A stretch of DNA of 60,682 nucleotides from SpSt-333 sp964371615 (lineage in GTDB: Bacteria > Bacteroidota > Ignavibacteria > UBA10030 > UBA8401). Numbering within the stretch: the stretch's first letter is position 1; the number at the start of each line of letters is the position of its first letter. Made by a program: the position numbers and the translations under genes. The notes beneath the pieces are model-generated. The model made no database searches. It was given only the letters and a program-made list of their open reading frames with translations, and was not told the DNA's origin. This document shows positions 52,422 to 60,682 of this stretch, one piece after another. The DNA lies in NCBI GenBank assembly GCA_964371615.1, contig CAYJMS010000008.1:1-60682 (forward strand), written 5' to 3'.

Positions 52422-52856
52422 ATGTTTTACCTGGCAGACGTGAAAAACAATTTATTTCATACAACCATTCAGAGACTACTCATCGTCGTTATGACAATGA
52501 CATCGACCGGTTTTACGACCGTTGTTAGTTATTGCACGATGAGCAAATCTGCTGTCTGTTGTTGCGAAATGGAAAATAGCTGCAAAAATACATTGCCATC
52601 TAAATCTCAGTCTTTCGAAGGTATTAATTCTTCATGCTTTACAGAAAGAATTGCCGGCGGTATTAACGATATTCATGCAACCCTTGCTTCCGAAGTTGTC
52701 ACCAAAACTTTGCCATTAGCTTTTGAAGTTGTTTTACCAGAGATTCAACATATTAACGTTCCGTCCGAAACTGTTCCTCACTCACTTTTTTCTTCTCAGG
52801 ATGACAACCCTCCCAGGGTCGATATTTACATCCAAGTAAGTTCTTTCCTCATTTAA
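52422..52856 (+). CDS. Cys-rich small protein at the head of the metal cluster
   Basis: 144 residues. One hydrophobic segment near the N-terminus (about 16-37) is followed by SYCTMSKSAVCCCEMENSC, with five cysteines and several methionines in 20 residues, then a polar C-terminal half. The pattern suits a periplasmic metal-binding protein anchored or exported by the first segment. Proteins of this type commonly precede CusA-like genes in this phylum; no family name is available. It ends 85 nt before the RND gene. Confidence 0.65.
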   Translation: MFYLADVKNNLFHTTIQRLLIVVMTMTSTGFTTVVSYCTMSKSAVCCCEMENSCKNTLPSKSQSFEGINSSCFTERIAGGINDIHATLASEVVTKTLPLAFEVVLPEIQHINVPSETVPHSLFSSQDDNPPRVDIYIQVSSFLI

Positions 52857-52941
52857 GTTCTCCAAAGTGATTGCATAGTTGTTGGGTAACGCTCTATTAG
52901 TGTTATCTGAATTCAATTATTTTATTTGATTTGGAGAAATT

Positions 52942-55900
52942 ATGATCGAAAGAATTATCGACTGGAGTGCCAAAAACCGCTTCATCGTTATTGTACTTTA
53001 CATTATCATAGCCGGATTCGGCATTTATGCGGTGATCAACCTGCCGGTCGATGCAATTCCGGATCTTTCCGAAAATCAGGTAATCGTCTTTACCGAATGG
53101 ATGGGACGATCACCGGAAATCGTTGAACAGCAGGTCACCTATCCAATTTCCTCCGCGTTGCAAGGATTGCCAGATGTCAAGGCTGTCCGTGCAACGTCGA
53201 TGTTCGGAATGTCGTTCGTGTTTGTGATATTCAACGACAATACCGATCTCTATTTTGCCCGCAATCGTGTTATCGAAAAACTCTCTCTGGTTCAATCTCA
53301 ACTTCCAGCGAATGTCACTCCGGTTCTTGGTCCCGATGGAACCGGTGTAGGCCATGTCTTTTGGTATACCGTCGAGGGGAAAAATTACGATCTTGCCACC
53401 TTACGATCTATTCAAGATTGGTATCTGCGCTATAAACTTGTTTCTGTAGAGGGCGTCGCAGAAATTGCCAGCATTGGCGGGTTTGTTAAACAATATCAGG
53501 TTGACGTCAATCCAAATAAAATGCGGGCATATAACGTTACCATCGGAGAAGTAGCCAACGCAATACAAAGAAATAATAATGAAGTAGGTGGCAAGCTGCT
53601 TGAGATCAGCGATGCCGAGTATTTTGTTCGCGGTCAAGGATACATCACTTCAACGGAAGACGTAGAAAATATTTTTGTCAAACAAGGACCGGGTGGCATT
53701 CCCATTCTTGTAAAGAATGTTGCTACCGTACAACTTGGCGGTGATATCCGCCGTGGATTGCTTGAGAAAAATGGTGAAGGCGAAGTGGTGGGTGGAATTG
53801 TAGTCATGAGAAGTACGGCCAATGCCCAGGATGTTATTGAAAGGATAAAAGAACGAATCAATGAGATAAAACCAGGACTTCCTCCCGGAGTTGAAGTGAT
53901 ACCTTCGTATGATCGGTCAACACTCATAGAAGAAGCAATAGGAACATTGGATCGTGCCCTCATTGAAGCCAGCATAAGTGTCGCTATTATCATCACATTA
54001 TTCTTGCTTCATGTTAGGTCAATTGTCAGAATCCTGATCGAACTGCCGATATCTATCCTGTTAGCATTCATTCTGATGTATGCCTTCGGTATCACTTCCA
54101 ACATTATGTCGTTAGGAGGAATTATCCTTGCAATAGGAGTGATTGTCGACTCTTCCATTGTCCTTGTGGAGAATGCATACCGCAATATTGCAAATGCGAT
54201 TACCAAAAAAGGTCACTTAACAAATGAGGAATACCGTGATATCTCTATCATGTCTGCGAAGCAAGTCGGAAGGGCAATTTTCTTTTCCGAGTTGATTATT
54301 CTTGTGGGCTTCCTTCCGGTCTTTTTATTGACCGGACAAGAAGGAAAAATGTTCCATCCTCTCGCATATACAAAGACGTTTGTCATGATTGCCTCGGCTG
54401 CAGTCGTTATTACACTGATTCCGGTATTGATGACAATGCTCATGCGCGGCAATTTCAAGCTCGAGACGGCAAATCCAATCACCAGATTTTTTATACGGAT
54501 ATATGAACCGATTATCCATTGGGTACTGAAATACCGTAAAATAACAATTGCGATCAATGTCATCGCATTACTCATCACCGTTCCGATGCTTCTTTCCATT
54601 GGATCGGAGTTTATGCCTCCGTTGGACGAAGGCTCAATATTGTATATGCCGGTAACGCTTCCCAATGCTTCTATCACAGAGGTGGCGAGGATCTTATCTG
54701 TTCAGGATAAGATAATCCGAAGCGTTCCTGAAGTTCATCATGTCTTAGGTAAAGCGGGACGCGCTGAAACGGCTACGGATAACGCACCCATCAGTATGAT
54801 TGAAACGATTATTATGCTGAAACCAAAAGACGAGTGGCGGCCGGGTATTACCAAGAAAGATATTATTCAGGACCTTGATGTCAAATTGCAAATCCCCGGT
54901 ATTCGCAATGGCTGGACACAGCCGATTATCAATCGTATCAACATGCTCTCTACGGGAGTCCGAACTGATATAGGTTTCAAGATCTTTGGAGAAAGACTCG
55001 ATACGCTGGAGCACTATGCAATTAAAGCTGAACAAATCTTGAAGGATGTTCCCGGCGCAGCTGACATCGTCGCTGAACGTATTGGAAACGGATATTATGT
55101 TGACATAGTCCCTAAACGGGACATGCTGGCACGGTATGGCTTAAGTATCGGAGATCTTCAGGATATCGTTGAAGTCGCTATTGGCGGTCAAAACCTTGGT
55201 GTTGTGCTTGAAGGAAGAATGAGGTTTCCTATCCGTTTACGGTATGAACGTGAATTTCGGGACAATATTGAAGAATTGAACCGGCTCTTTATTCCGGTCC
55301 GGTCAACAATGGCGCAAACCGTAATGCCATCATCTTCCGGAATGGGACAAACAAACACAACATCATCCGGTTCCGGGATGTCTTCGATGGGGTCTTCGCC
55401 CTCAATGCAAACTCAACAGCAACCGATTCAACAATCATCGTTTGCTTTTTCTTCATTAATGAATCAATCAGATAAAAACGAACTGACGTATTTGCCACTC
55501 TCTGAATTGGCCGATGTCAATGTCATTACCGGTCCGCCAATGATCAGCAGCGAGAATGGTCAGCTTCGCGCTATTGTTTATATGAATGTTCGCGGCAGAG
55601 ATATGGGCAACACGATGGAATATGCAAAAGAGGCTATCAGCAAGAGATTGAAGCTCCCACCGGGATACTCCTATACATGGAGCGGACAATATGAACACAA
55701 AGTACGAGCGCAAAAGACATTGACATATATCATGCCCGTTGTGTTTTTAATCATTTTTGTCCTACTCTATTTCACTTTCAAAGATTACGTGGAATCACTC
55801 GTTGTGATGCTGTCTGTTCCATTCGCCTTAATCGGCGGAGTGTATATGATCTACATACTCGGGTACAATTTATCCGTTGCCGTGTGGGTAGGATTTATTG

Positions 55901-56301
55901 CTTTATACGGGATTGCAGTCGAAACAGGCGTGGTGATGGTCGTGTATCTTCATGAAGCGTTGGATAAAAAAATCAGGGCACACAAGCGTGGTGAACGGGG
56001 TGAAATTACTATAAAGGACATCTACGAAGCTACCGTTGAAGGTGCTGTGTTACGACTTCGGCCAAAAATAATGACCGTCGCAACCAGTATGGCAGGGCTT
56101 ATCCCTGTGATGTGGGCTACCGGTGCAGGTGCTGATGTTATGAAACCACTTACGGCTCCGATGATCGGAGGACTATTCACATCTGCCGTACATGTTCTTG
56201 TCGTCACTCCTGTGTTATTCGTCATCATGAAAGAACGGGCTCTAAAGCAAGGTAAGTTAGAAGTATCCAAAATGGCAGATTTTATTAAGGAAGGAGAATA
56301 A
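52942..56301 (+). CDS. Heavy-metal efflux RND pump (CusA/CzcA type)
   Basis: 1119 residues; E. coli CusA has 1047. Proton-relay and family sites appear: D403 in GVIVDSS and E994 in AVETGVV, the counterparts of CusA D405 and E939; the offset at E994 is 55, matching an insertion of about that size. That insertion (about 790-845) is Ser/Met/Gln/Thr-rich and lies in the periplasmic part just after IPVRSTM. The family exports Cu+/Ag+ or divalent metals across the envelope. The run with TolC and adaptor genes downstream makes a full tripartite system. Confidence 0.95.
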   Translation: MIERIIDWSAKNRFIVIVLYIIIAGFGIYAVINLPVDAIPDLSENQVIVFTEWMGRSPEIVEQQVTYPISSALQGLPDVKAVRATSMFGMSFVFVIFNDNTDLYFARNRVIEKLSLVQSQLPANVTPVLGPDGTGVGHVFWYTVEGKNYDLATLRSIQDWYLRYKLVSVEGVAEIASIGGFVKQYQVDVNPNKMRAYNVTIGEVANAIQRNNNEVGGKLLEISDAEYFVRGQGYITSTEDVENIFVKQGPGGIPILVKNVATVQLGGDIRRGLLEKNGEGEVVGGIVVMRSTANAQDVIERIKERINEIKPGLPPGVEVIPSYDRSTLIEEAIGTLDRALIEASISVAIIITLFLLHVRSIVRILIELPISILLAFILMYAFGITSNIMSLGGIILAIGVIVDSSIVLVENAYRNIANAITKKGHLTNEEYRDISIMSAKQVGRAIFFSELIILVGFLPVFLLTGQEGKMFHPLAYTKTFVMIASAAVVITLIPVLMTMLMRGNFKLETANPITRFFIRIYEPIIHWVLKYRKITIAINVIALLITVPMLLSIGSEFMPPLDEGSILYMPVTLPNASITEVARILSVQDKIIRSVPEVHHVLGKAGRAETATDNAPISMIETIIMLKPKDEWRPGITKKDIIQDLDVKLQIPGIRNGWTQPIINRINMLSTGVRTDIGFKIFGERLDTLEHYAIKAEQILKDVPGAADIVAERIGNGYYVDIVPKRDMLARYGLSIGDLQDIVEVAIGGQNLGVVLEGRMRFPIRLRYEREFRDNIEELNRLFIPVRSTMAQTVMPSSSGMGQTNTTSSGSGMSSMGSSPSMQTQQQPIQQSSFAFSSLMNQSDKNELTYLPLSELADVNVITGPPMISSENGQLRAIVYMNVRGRDMGNTMEYAKEAISKRLKLPPGYSYTWSGQYEHKVRAQKTLTYIMPVVFLIIFVLLYFTFKDYVESLVVMLSVPFALIGGVYMIYILGYNLSVAVWVGFIALYGIAVETGVVMVVYLHEALDKKIRAHKRGERGEITIKDIYEATVEGAVLRLRPKIMTVATSMAGLIPVMWATGAGADVMKPLTAPMIGGLFTSAVHVLVVTPVLFVIMKERALKQGKLEVSKMADFIKEGE

Positions 56302-56303
56302 TC

Positions 56304-57620
56304 ATGTTCAACACATATTTTTGGAGAATACTTCCCTTCTTTGTTATCGCTGTGTTCGCACATTCACAATCGGTCGATTCGCTGATTCAGGAAGCATTCA
56401 AGAATAATCCCCAGTTAAAATCGTTTGAATATCAAATACAGGCAACAGTCTTTCGCGCGAATGCTGTAGGAGCACTGCCGGCGCCAACCTTGGGATTTGA
56501 ATTCAGTCAAATCCCAACCAACAGCATCGATCTTTTGAATGGTGCAACATCAAACAATTTTTCAATATCACAGATGTTCATGCTCGGAGGTAAACTTGCG
56601 GCAATGTCTGAGGTGGAAAAGAAACGGGGAAATGTGCTGGAACAGAATCGGGGTTCATTGGAAGTTCAGCTGCGAGCAAAGATAAAAATGAATTACTTTC
56701 GTCTTTGGCTTTTAGATCGTCAGATTGGAGTTCAGCAACGTACGATCTCTTTATTGGAAGAACTGGCAAAGTTCATGGTGCCGCACGTTCAGACAAATAG
56801 AATGCGACAGGCTGATCTTCTTACTATTCAGGCCGAGGTTTCATCCGAGAAAGCAAAACTGATGAGCATGCGATCGGACCGTATTACTGTCCAAAATACA
56901 ATACATTCGTTGTTAGGCCGAGATGATTTTTCCGCCTTGATTATCACTGACAGCACCCTTTCAACTGGTTCCACGATCATTTCAGCATTCCAGCTGGCTG
57001 AAAAAGTGAAACGTGCCAATCCGTCGCTGCTTGCAATGGATAAAATGAAAGAGATGAATGAATCGATGATCGTCTCCGCTGAAAAGGATCTTATACCGGA
57101 TTTAATGATTCAAGCAATGGTGATGCGAATGCCGAACGGAATGCTGCTGACCGGCGGTTCACGATCCGCATTTGCCATTCAGCAAAGCGCTATGGGAATG
57201 CCGATGCAAGAGACTAATTGGATGTATAGCATCATGGCGTCATTCACATTACCATTTGCCCCATGGTCGGCAGAACGGTCCTCCGGAAAAGTGGATGAAA
57301 TGAGGGCAACTAATTCCAGCATCGATGCAGAGAAAAATGCAATGCAGAGGGAAATGCTCGCAACATTACGTTCTGCGATAAATAAATATCAAACTGCAGA
57401 ATCATTGTCGCAACAGTATTCTTCAATAATAATTCCTTTGATTCGTGAAGCGGCAGAAGCACAAACAATAGCGTATCAAACCGGACAGGTTCCGATATCC
57501 ACCGTGCTTGATGCCCGCAGAATGGAACTCATGAAGCAGGATGACTATTTCATGTCGGTCATTGACCGGCAGATGGCGCTCACAGAAATTGAAATGATGG
57601 TCGGAGCGCCATTACAATAA
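56304..57620 (+). CDS. TolC-family outer-membrane channel (CusC/CzcC type)
   Basis: 438 residues with a signal peptide (1-22, FAHSQ). Two long alpha-helical repeats with the expected LxxxxxxNPxLxxxx start (LIQEAFKNNPQLKSF) and the second, LAEKVKRANPSLLAM. It forms the trimeric outer-membrane tunnel for the RND pump. It starts 2 nt after the pump gene stop. Confidence 0.9.
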   Translation: MFNTYFWRILPFFVIAVFAHSQSVDSLIQEAFKNNPQLKSFEYQIQATVFRANAVGALPAPTLGFEFSQIPTNSIDLLNGATSNNFSISQMFMLGGKLAAMSEVEKKRGNVLEQNRGSLEVQLRAKIKMNYFRLWLLDRQIGVQQRTISLLEELAKFMVPHVQTNRMRQADLLTIQAEVSSEKAKLMSMRSDRITVQNTIHSLLGRDDFSALIITDSTLSTGSTIISAFQLAEKVKRANPSLLAMDKMKEMNESMIVSAEKDLIPDLMIQAMVMRMPNGMLLTGGSRSAFAIQQSAMGMPMQETNWMYSIMASFTLPFAPWSAERSSGKVDEMRATNSSIDAEKNAMQREMLATLRSAINKYQTAESLSQQYSSIIIPLIREAAEAQTIAYQTGQVPISTVLDARRMELMKQDDYFMSVIDRQMALTEIEMMVGAPLQ

Positions 57621-57650
57621 ATTATGAACTTACTTTTCGAGGCAAATACT

Positions 57651-58922
57651 ATGAAAACAATAATCGTCACAGGCTCAATCATTCTCGCTCTCCTTGTATC
57701 GTCCTGCGGGAAGTCATCAACCCACCAGGGACACGAAGATTCAAAAGCAACATCGCAAACGGAAGATTATTACACCTGCCCGATGCATCCACAGGTCAAA
57801 TCAGATAAGCCGGGAGTCTGCCCAATCTGTCATATGGATCTTGTGAAGGCAAGTAATAGCCGTCAAATGGAGGCATCTACAGATGAGTCGATGGTTCCGC
57901 TGAACGATAGAGATCAGATTTTGGCCAATGTCGCTACCGTCATCGCAAAATATGAATCAATCGAACATATCGTCCGGGCCTTTGGGACACTCGAAATTCC
58001 AGAGCCGAACAAAACAATTATCAGTGCACGTTTTAATGGACGTATTGAGAAATTGCATGTGAATGCTGTAGGGACAAAAGTCAAAAAAGGTCAACCGCTC
58101 TTCGATGTTTATAGCCCTGATATTGTGCAAGCTGTAAATGAATATCGCCAAGCTCTTACGAGCTCATCTCAGACAAAAGACAATTTCTTAATCGTTGCTA
58201 AATCAAAACTACAACTGCTTGGTTTGACGGAAAAGCAAATAAGCATTTTAGAAACAATAGAAAGTGTTCCGTTGGTGTTTACGTATCACTCCCCCGCATC
58301 AGGCATTATTATCGATAAGAAAATAGTTGAAGGTATATACGTTATTGAAGGGACATCACTCTATGATGTATCTGATATTTCTACACTATGGAATATTGCC
58401 GACGTCTACGAAACCGACGCATCATACATTCGTGATGGTGAGCGCGCTACGATGTCTATCGCCAGTTATCCCGATCAAACATTTCCTGCAACAGTATCAC
58501 TGATTTATCCTGTTGTAAATCCACAGTCCAGGACTGTCAAGGTCAGGCTAACGGTGAACAACGCAGATGATAAACTAAAACCGAATATGTATACCGAGAC
58601 GGTGTTTCAGAGAAAGAAGGACAAATCCCTTACCGTTCCAGTGAGCGCAGTTCTCATTACAGGGAAACGAAATCTTGTATACATCAAAGCGGAACATGAA
58701 AACCACTTCGAAGCTCGTGAAATCGGAATTGGGACCAGATTTAACGGTAAATACGAAGTAACATGGGGGCTTGAAGAAGGTGAGGAAGTTGTCAGTGAAG
58801 GGGGTTATCTCATAGATTCGGAAAGTCAGTTAAAAACTGGCGGCGGATCGGGACATCAACATGGGAATGCAGGAACAACTACTGTCAAAACAGAAGAAAC
58901 ACCAAAAGAACATAACCATTAA
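57651..58922 (+). CDS. RND periplasmic adaptor lipoprotein with heavy-metal-binding head (CusB type)
   Basis: 423 residues from the ATG at 57651, preceded by GAGG; an in-frame ATG at 57624 lacks the signal logic. Signal peptide with a lipobox at C19 (LLVSSC). Residues 41-65 form the heavy-metal-binding domain YTCPMHPQV..CPICHMDLV. The adaptor body follows with a hairpin (about 155-210) and beta-barrel and membrane-proximal parts, ending in a His-rich tail (GGGSGHQHGN.. KEHNH). It bridges pump and channel and probably hands metal to the pump. Confidence 0.93.
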   Translation: MKTIIVTGSIILALLVSSCGKSSTHQGHEDSKATSQTEDYYTCPMHPQVKSDKPGVCPICHMDLVKASNSRQMEASTDESMVPLNDRDQILANVATVIAKYESIEHIVRAFGTLEIPEPNKTIISARFNGRIEKLHVNAVGTKVKKGQPLFDVYSPDIVQAVNEYRQALTSSSQTKDNFLIVAKSKLQLLGLTEKQISILETIESVPLVFTYHSPASGIIIDKKIVEGIYVIEGTSLYDVSDISTLWNIADVYETDASYIRDGERATMSIASYPDQTFPATVSLIYPVVNPQSRTVKVRLTVNNADDKLKPNMYTETVFQRKKDKSLTVPVSAVLITGKRNLVYIKAEHENHFEAREIGIGTRFNGKYEVTWGLEEGEEVVSEGGYLIDSESQLKTGGGSGHQHGNAGTTTVKTEETPKEHNH

Positions 58923-58935
58923 GCATGGTGAAAAC

Positions 58936-59337
58936 ATGAAACCATTTAAGAAGAAGAAAAATATATTTGATATAACACTTTTCTATGTAGGAATTGCCGG
59001 ACTAATTCTCGTGATAGGTTTTATGTTTATTACAATGCCAAAAGGTTACATCATATCACGATCGAGTCTGGTTGATGATGTTCGGTCAATCCGTGCAGAC
59101 TCCGGAAGACAGACAATCGCAACAATGAATGACAAGAAGGATATCATCGCTCAATTTATTTGCCCTTGCGGCAAGTGTAAAATCATCGATGACCTTAAGG
59201 ATTGTCATTGCAAACATCCGGGTGGAGCTGAAGCGATAAAGCAGTTTATCTATGAACGGATTCAGGAAAACAAATATACGCCACTACAAATAATTGATAT
59301 GGTGTCTAATAAATACGGCGGTAGAAAAATCACATAA
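58936..59337 (+). CDS. CcmH-like Cys-rich membrane-anchored protein
   Basis: 133 residues from the ATG at 58936; an ATG at 58861 lies inside the adaptor gene. A helix at 12-32, then an exported region with CPCGKC (C76, C78, C81) and DCHC (C90, C92), followed by a helix and a PLQIIDMVSNKYGGR end that recalls the CcmH/NrfF C-terminus (IDYxVxRYG). It could reduce or carry metal or thiols in the periplasm. The cluster location suggests metal handling; CcmH-like thiol chemistry is inferred only from the pattern. Confidence 0.65.
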   Translation: MKPFKKKKNIFDITLFYVGIAGLILVIGFMFITMPKGYIISRSSLVDDVRSIRADSGRQTIATMNDKKDIIAQFICPCGKCKIIDDLKDCHCKHPGGAEAIKQFIYERIQENKYTPLQIIDMVSNKYGGRKIT

Positions 59338-59368
59338 TACAATTCATCACTCATAAAGGAGAACTACA

Positions 59369-59935
59369 ATGAAATACACTCATATATTTGCAGCGCTGTT
59401 AGTATGTGCGCTGGTTATAGCAAGCACGTCAGTCATCACCGCTCAAGATAAAAAGGATAAATCATGCGCCGGAGGGTGCTGTGGCGGAAAAGAGATGGCT
59501 ATGGCAGACCCCAAAGGGGCAGGTATGCAGGACCACAGCCAACATAAGCATGGGCAAGACAAAAAAGATACCACCGCTAAAAACGAAAAGATGAAGATGC
59601 AAATGGAATATACTTGCCCAATGCATCCTGAAGTACAATCTGAAAAACCGGGAAAATGTCCGAAATGCGGTATGGCATTAGTTGAGGTTAAGAAGGAAAA
59701 GAAATCAATGATGAAACATAAAATGAAAGCAATGAAAGATGGAAAATACGATTGCTGCCTTCAAGAACCATGCGACGAATGCTTAAAAGCTCATGGATCG
59801 TGCAGCTGCAAAACTGCTGTTAAAAATGATAAGCCGGTATGTAATGAATGTTATGACGGATGGCAAAAAGGTCAGGGGGCTGTCTCCGGAAAAACGCCAA
59901 AGGATATCAAAAAAGGACACGAGCACAAGCATTGA
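59369..59935 (+). CDS. Secreted Cys/His/Met-rich protein with heavy-metal-binding domain
   Basis: 188 residues: signal peptide (1-25), a Cys-rich start (CAGGCCGG), a His/Met run, then a heavy-metal-binding domain (81-108, YTCPMHPEV..CPKCGMALVEV), a Lys/Met-rich linker, and a second Cys cluster (CCLQEPCDECLKAHGSCSC) with a final CNEC. About fourteen mature Cys residues plus His-tail HEHKH. It is probably a periplasmic copper/silver-binding sink. GGAG precedes the ATG. The domain repeats that of the adaptor gene. Confidence 0.8.
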   Translation: MKYTHIFAALLVCALVIASTSVITAQDKKDKSCAGGCCGGKEMAMADPKGAGMQDHSQHKHGQDKKDTTAKNEKMKMQMEYTCPMHPEVQSEKPGKCPKCGMALVEVKKEKKSMMKHKMKAMKDGKYDCCLQEPCDECLKAHGSCSCKTAVKNDKPVCNECYDGWQKGQGAVSGKTPKDIKKGHEHKH

Positions 59936-60009
59936 TATAGAACCTGATCACAATACGTTGGAGATTCCAATATTGTCACACAATAAACAAATGTAAGGCG
60001 GAATTCATT

Positions 60010-60682
60010 ATGAAACATCTATACGAACAACACGCCAATCACGAGCACCACAATCATACGCCTGAAGTCACACCTCCTCAAGGGAAACACGGCATTGAAG
60101 GGCACGACAAACATGCGGGACATTCTGTTAATGTTTTTTGGAATCGTTTTCTTGTTTCATCGATCGTTTCCATCCCGATTCTGGTCTTATCACATATGAT
60201 TCAAACGTGGTTAGGATTTGAATTGGTTTTCCCCGGCGATAAATATGTTCTCTTTACGCTTTCAACTTTTGTATTTATTTATGGTGGATTCCCCTTTCTC
60301 AAAGGTCTGTACGATGAGATAGCAGATAACGCCATCGGAATGATGACGCTCATTGGTGTTGCGATCACCGTTGCGTGGGCATACAGCGTTGCCGTCACAT
60401 TCGGTCTTACTGGGATGGATTTCTACTGGGAAATGGCAACACTCATTGACATCATGCTCATTGGACATTACTTCGAAATGAAATCGGTCACAGGTGCTTC
60501 CCGTGCATTGGAGATGTTGGTGAAAATGATGCCTTCGACCGCACATCTTATCCGCAATGGAACCGCGGTAGATATCGAAGTGGGCCAGTTAAAAAAAGAT
60601 GATAGAGTGATGGTAAAGCCGGGTGAAAAAGTCCCTGTCGATGGAATCGTCATAGAAGGGACAAGCCATTTGGATGAAAGCA
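60010..60682 (+). CDS. CopB-like P1B-type ATPase, N-terminal part (runs off the window)
   Basis: 224 residues seen, open to the window edge. The N-terminus is His-rich (HANHEHHNHT, HGIEGHDKHAGHS) and lacks CxxC metal-binding domains, which is the CopB subgroup pattern. First membrane helices follow (WNRFLVSSIVSIPILV, YVLFTLSTFVFIYGGFPFL, later MMTLIGVAITVAWAYSVAV), then the A-domain region GQLKKDDRVMVKPGEKVPVDG. It would export copper or silver using ATP. AAGGCGGA precedes the ATG. Catalytic DKTGT is beyond the edge. Confidence 0.88.
   Translation, partial: MKHLYEQHANHEHHNHTPEVTPPQGKHGIEGHDKHAGHSVNVFWNRFLVSSIVSIPILVLSHMIQTWLGFELVFPGDKYVLFTLSTFVFIYGGFPFLKGLYDEIADNAIGMMTLIGVAITVAWAYSVAVTFGLTGMDFYWEMATLIDIMLIGHYFEMKSVTGASRALEMLVKMMPSTAHLIRNGTAVDIEVGQLKKDDRVMVKPGEKVPVDGIVIEGTSHLDES

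Overview
The window looks like a chromosomal piece of a Bacteroidota-type bacterium, most probably from the Ignavibacteria and relatives. The best evidence is three secreted proteins ending in a type IX secretion (T9SS) sorting domain of the NPFNPxTxIxF kind. A GT117/DUF2723 protein, a TonB-C protein, DUF4097, DUF4905 and DUF6249 proteins, a Bacteroidota-style rhomboid and a predicted PPi-type phosphofructokinase also fit. The lineage call is inference; no rRNA is present. A run of 100 N at 50772-50871 marks a scaffold gap.

Layout. 1-250: tRNA-Thr(GGT, cut by the edge), tRNA-Tyr and tRNA-Thr(TGT), all minus. 377-5977 (minus): a GT117-like membrane glycosyltransferase; an ECF sigma / HEAT-repeat anti-sigma / DUF4097 beta-solenoid cassette joined by a 3-nt gap and a 4-nt overlap; a small membrane protein; a TonB-C protein. 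6117-15402 (plus): two enoyl-CoA hydratase/isomerase genes, a methyltransferase, phosphofructokinase, two putative outer-membrane barrels, a 3-hydroxyacyl-CoA dehydrogenase whose second C-terminal domain is a separate overlapping gene, and a PEBP protein. 15688-18957: a Tat-lipoprotein / GMC oxidoreductase / barrel cassette lying between the PEBP gene and a decayed second copy of its 3' end. 19684-37615 (mostly minus): a 1245-residue TPR/DUF3857/transglutaminase protein, folD, a YmdB-like phosphodiesterase, a GT39-like protein, a second sigma/anti-sigma pair with a divergent DUF6249 gene, an RMD1-like protein, ispG, rhomboid, pgk, a secreted repeat protein, gapA, a T9SS cargo protein and a pilin-like protein. 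37789-49412 (plus): small membrane proteins, a DUF4905 protein, a membrane Fe-S oxidoreductase (candidate ETF:menaquinone oxidoreductase), two giant paralogous T9SS cargo proteins and a transposase-derived protein lacking catalytic residues. 49425-50300: PPK2.

50.6-52.4 kb is a broken AT-rich zone: a tRNA-Met split by the assembly gap, a damaged tRNA-Met-like copy, gene remnants and tiny genes. 52422-60682 is a copper/silver-type resistance cluster: a Cys-rich small protein, RND pump (CusA-like), TolC-like channel, adaptor with a metal-binding head, a CcmH-like Cys protein, a Cys/His/Met-rich secreted protein, and the start of a His-rich CopB-like P-type ATPase that runs off the edge.

How it fits together: acyl-CoA oxidation enzymes could pass electrons through ETF to the 39853 membrane oxidoreductase; gapA, pgk and the phosphofructokinase give central glycolysis; two ECF sigma systems probably watch the envelope; the right end exports and buffers copper-like metals.
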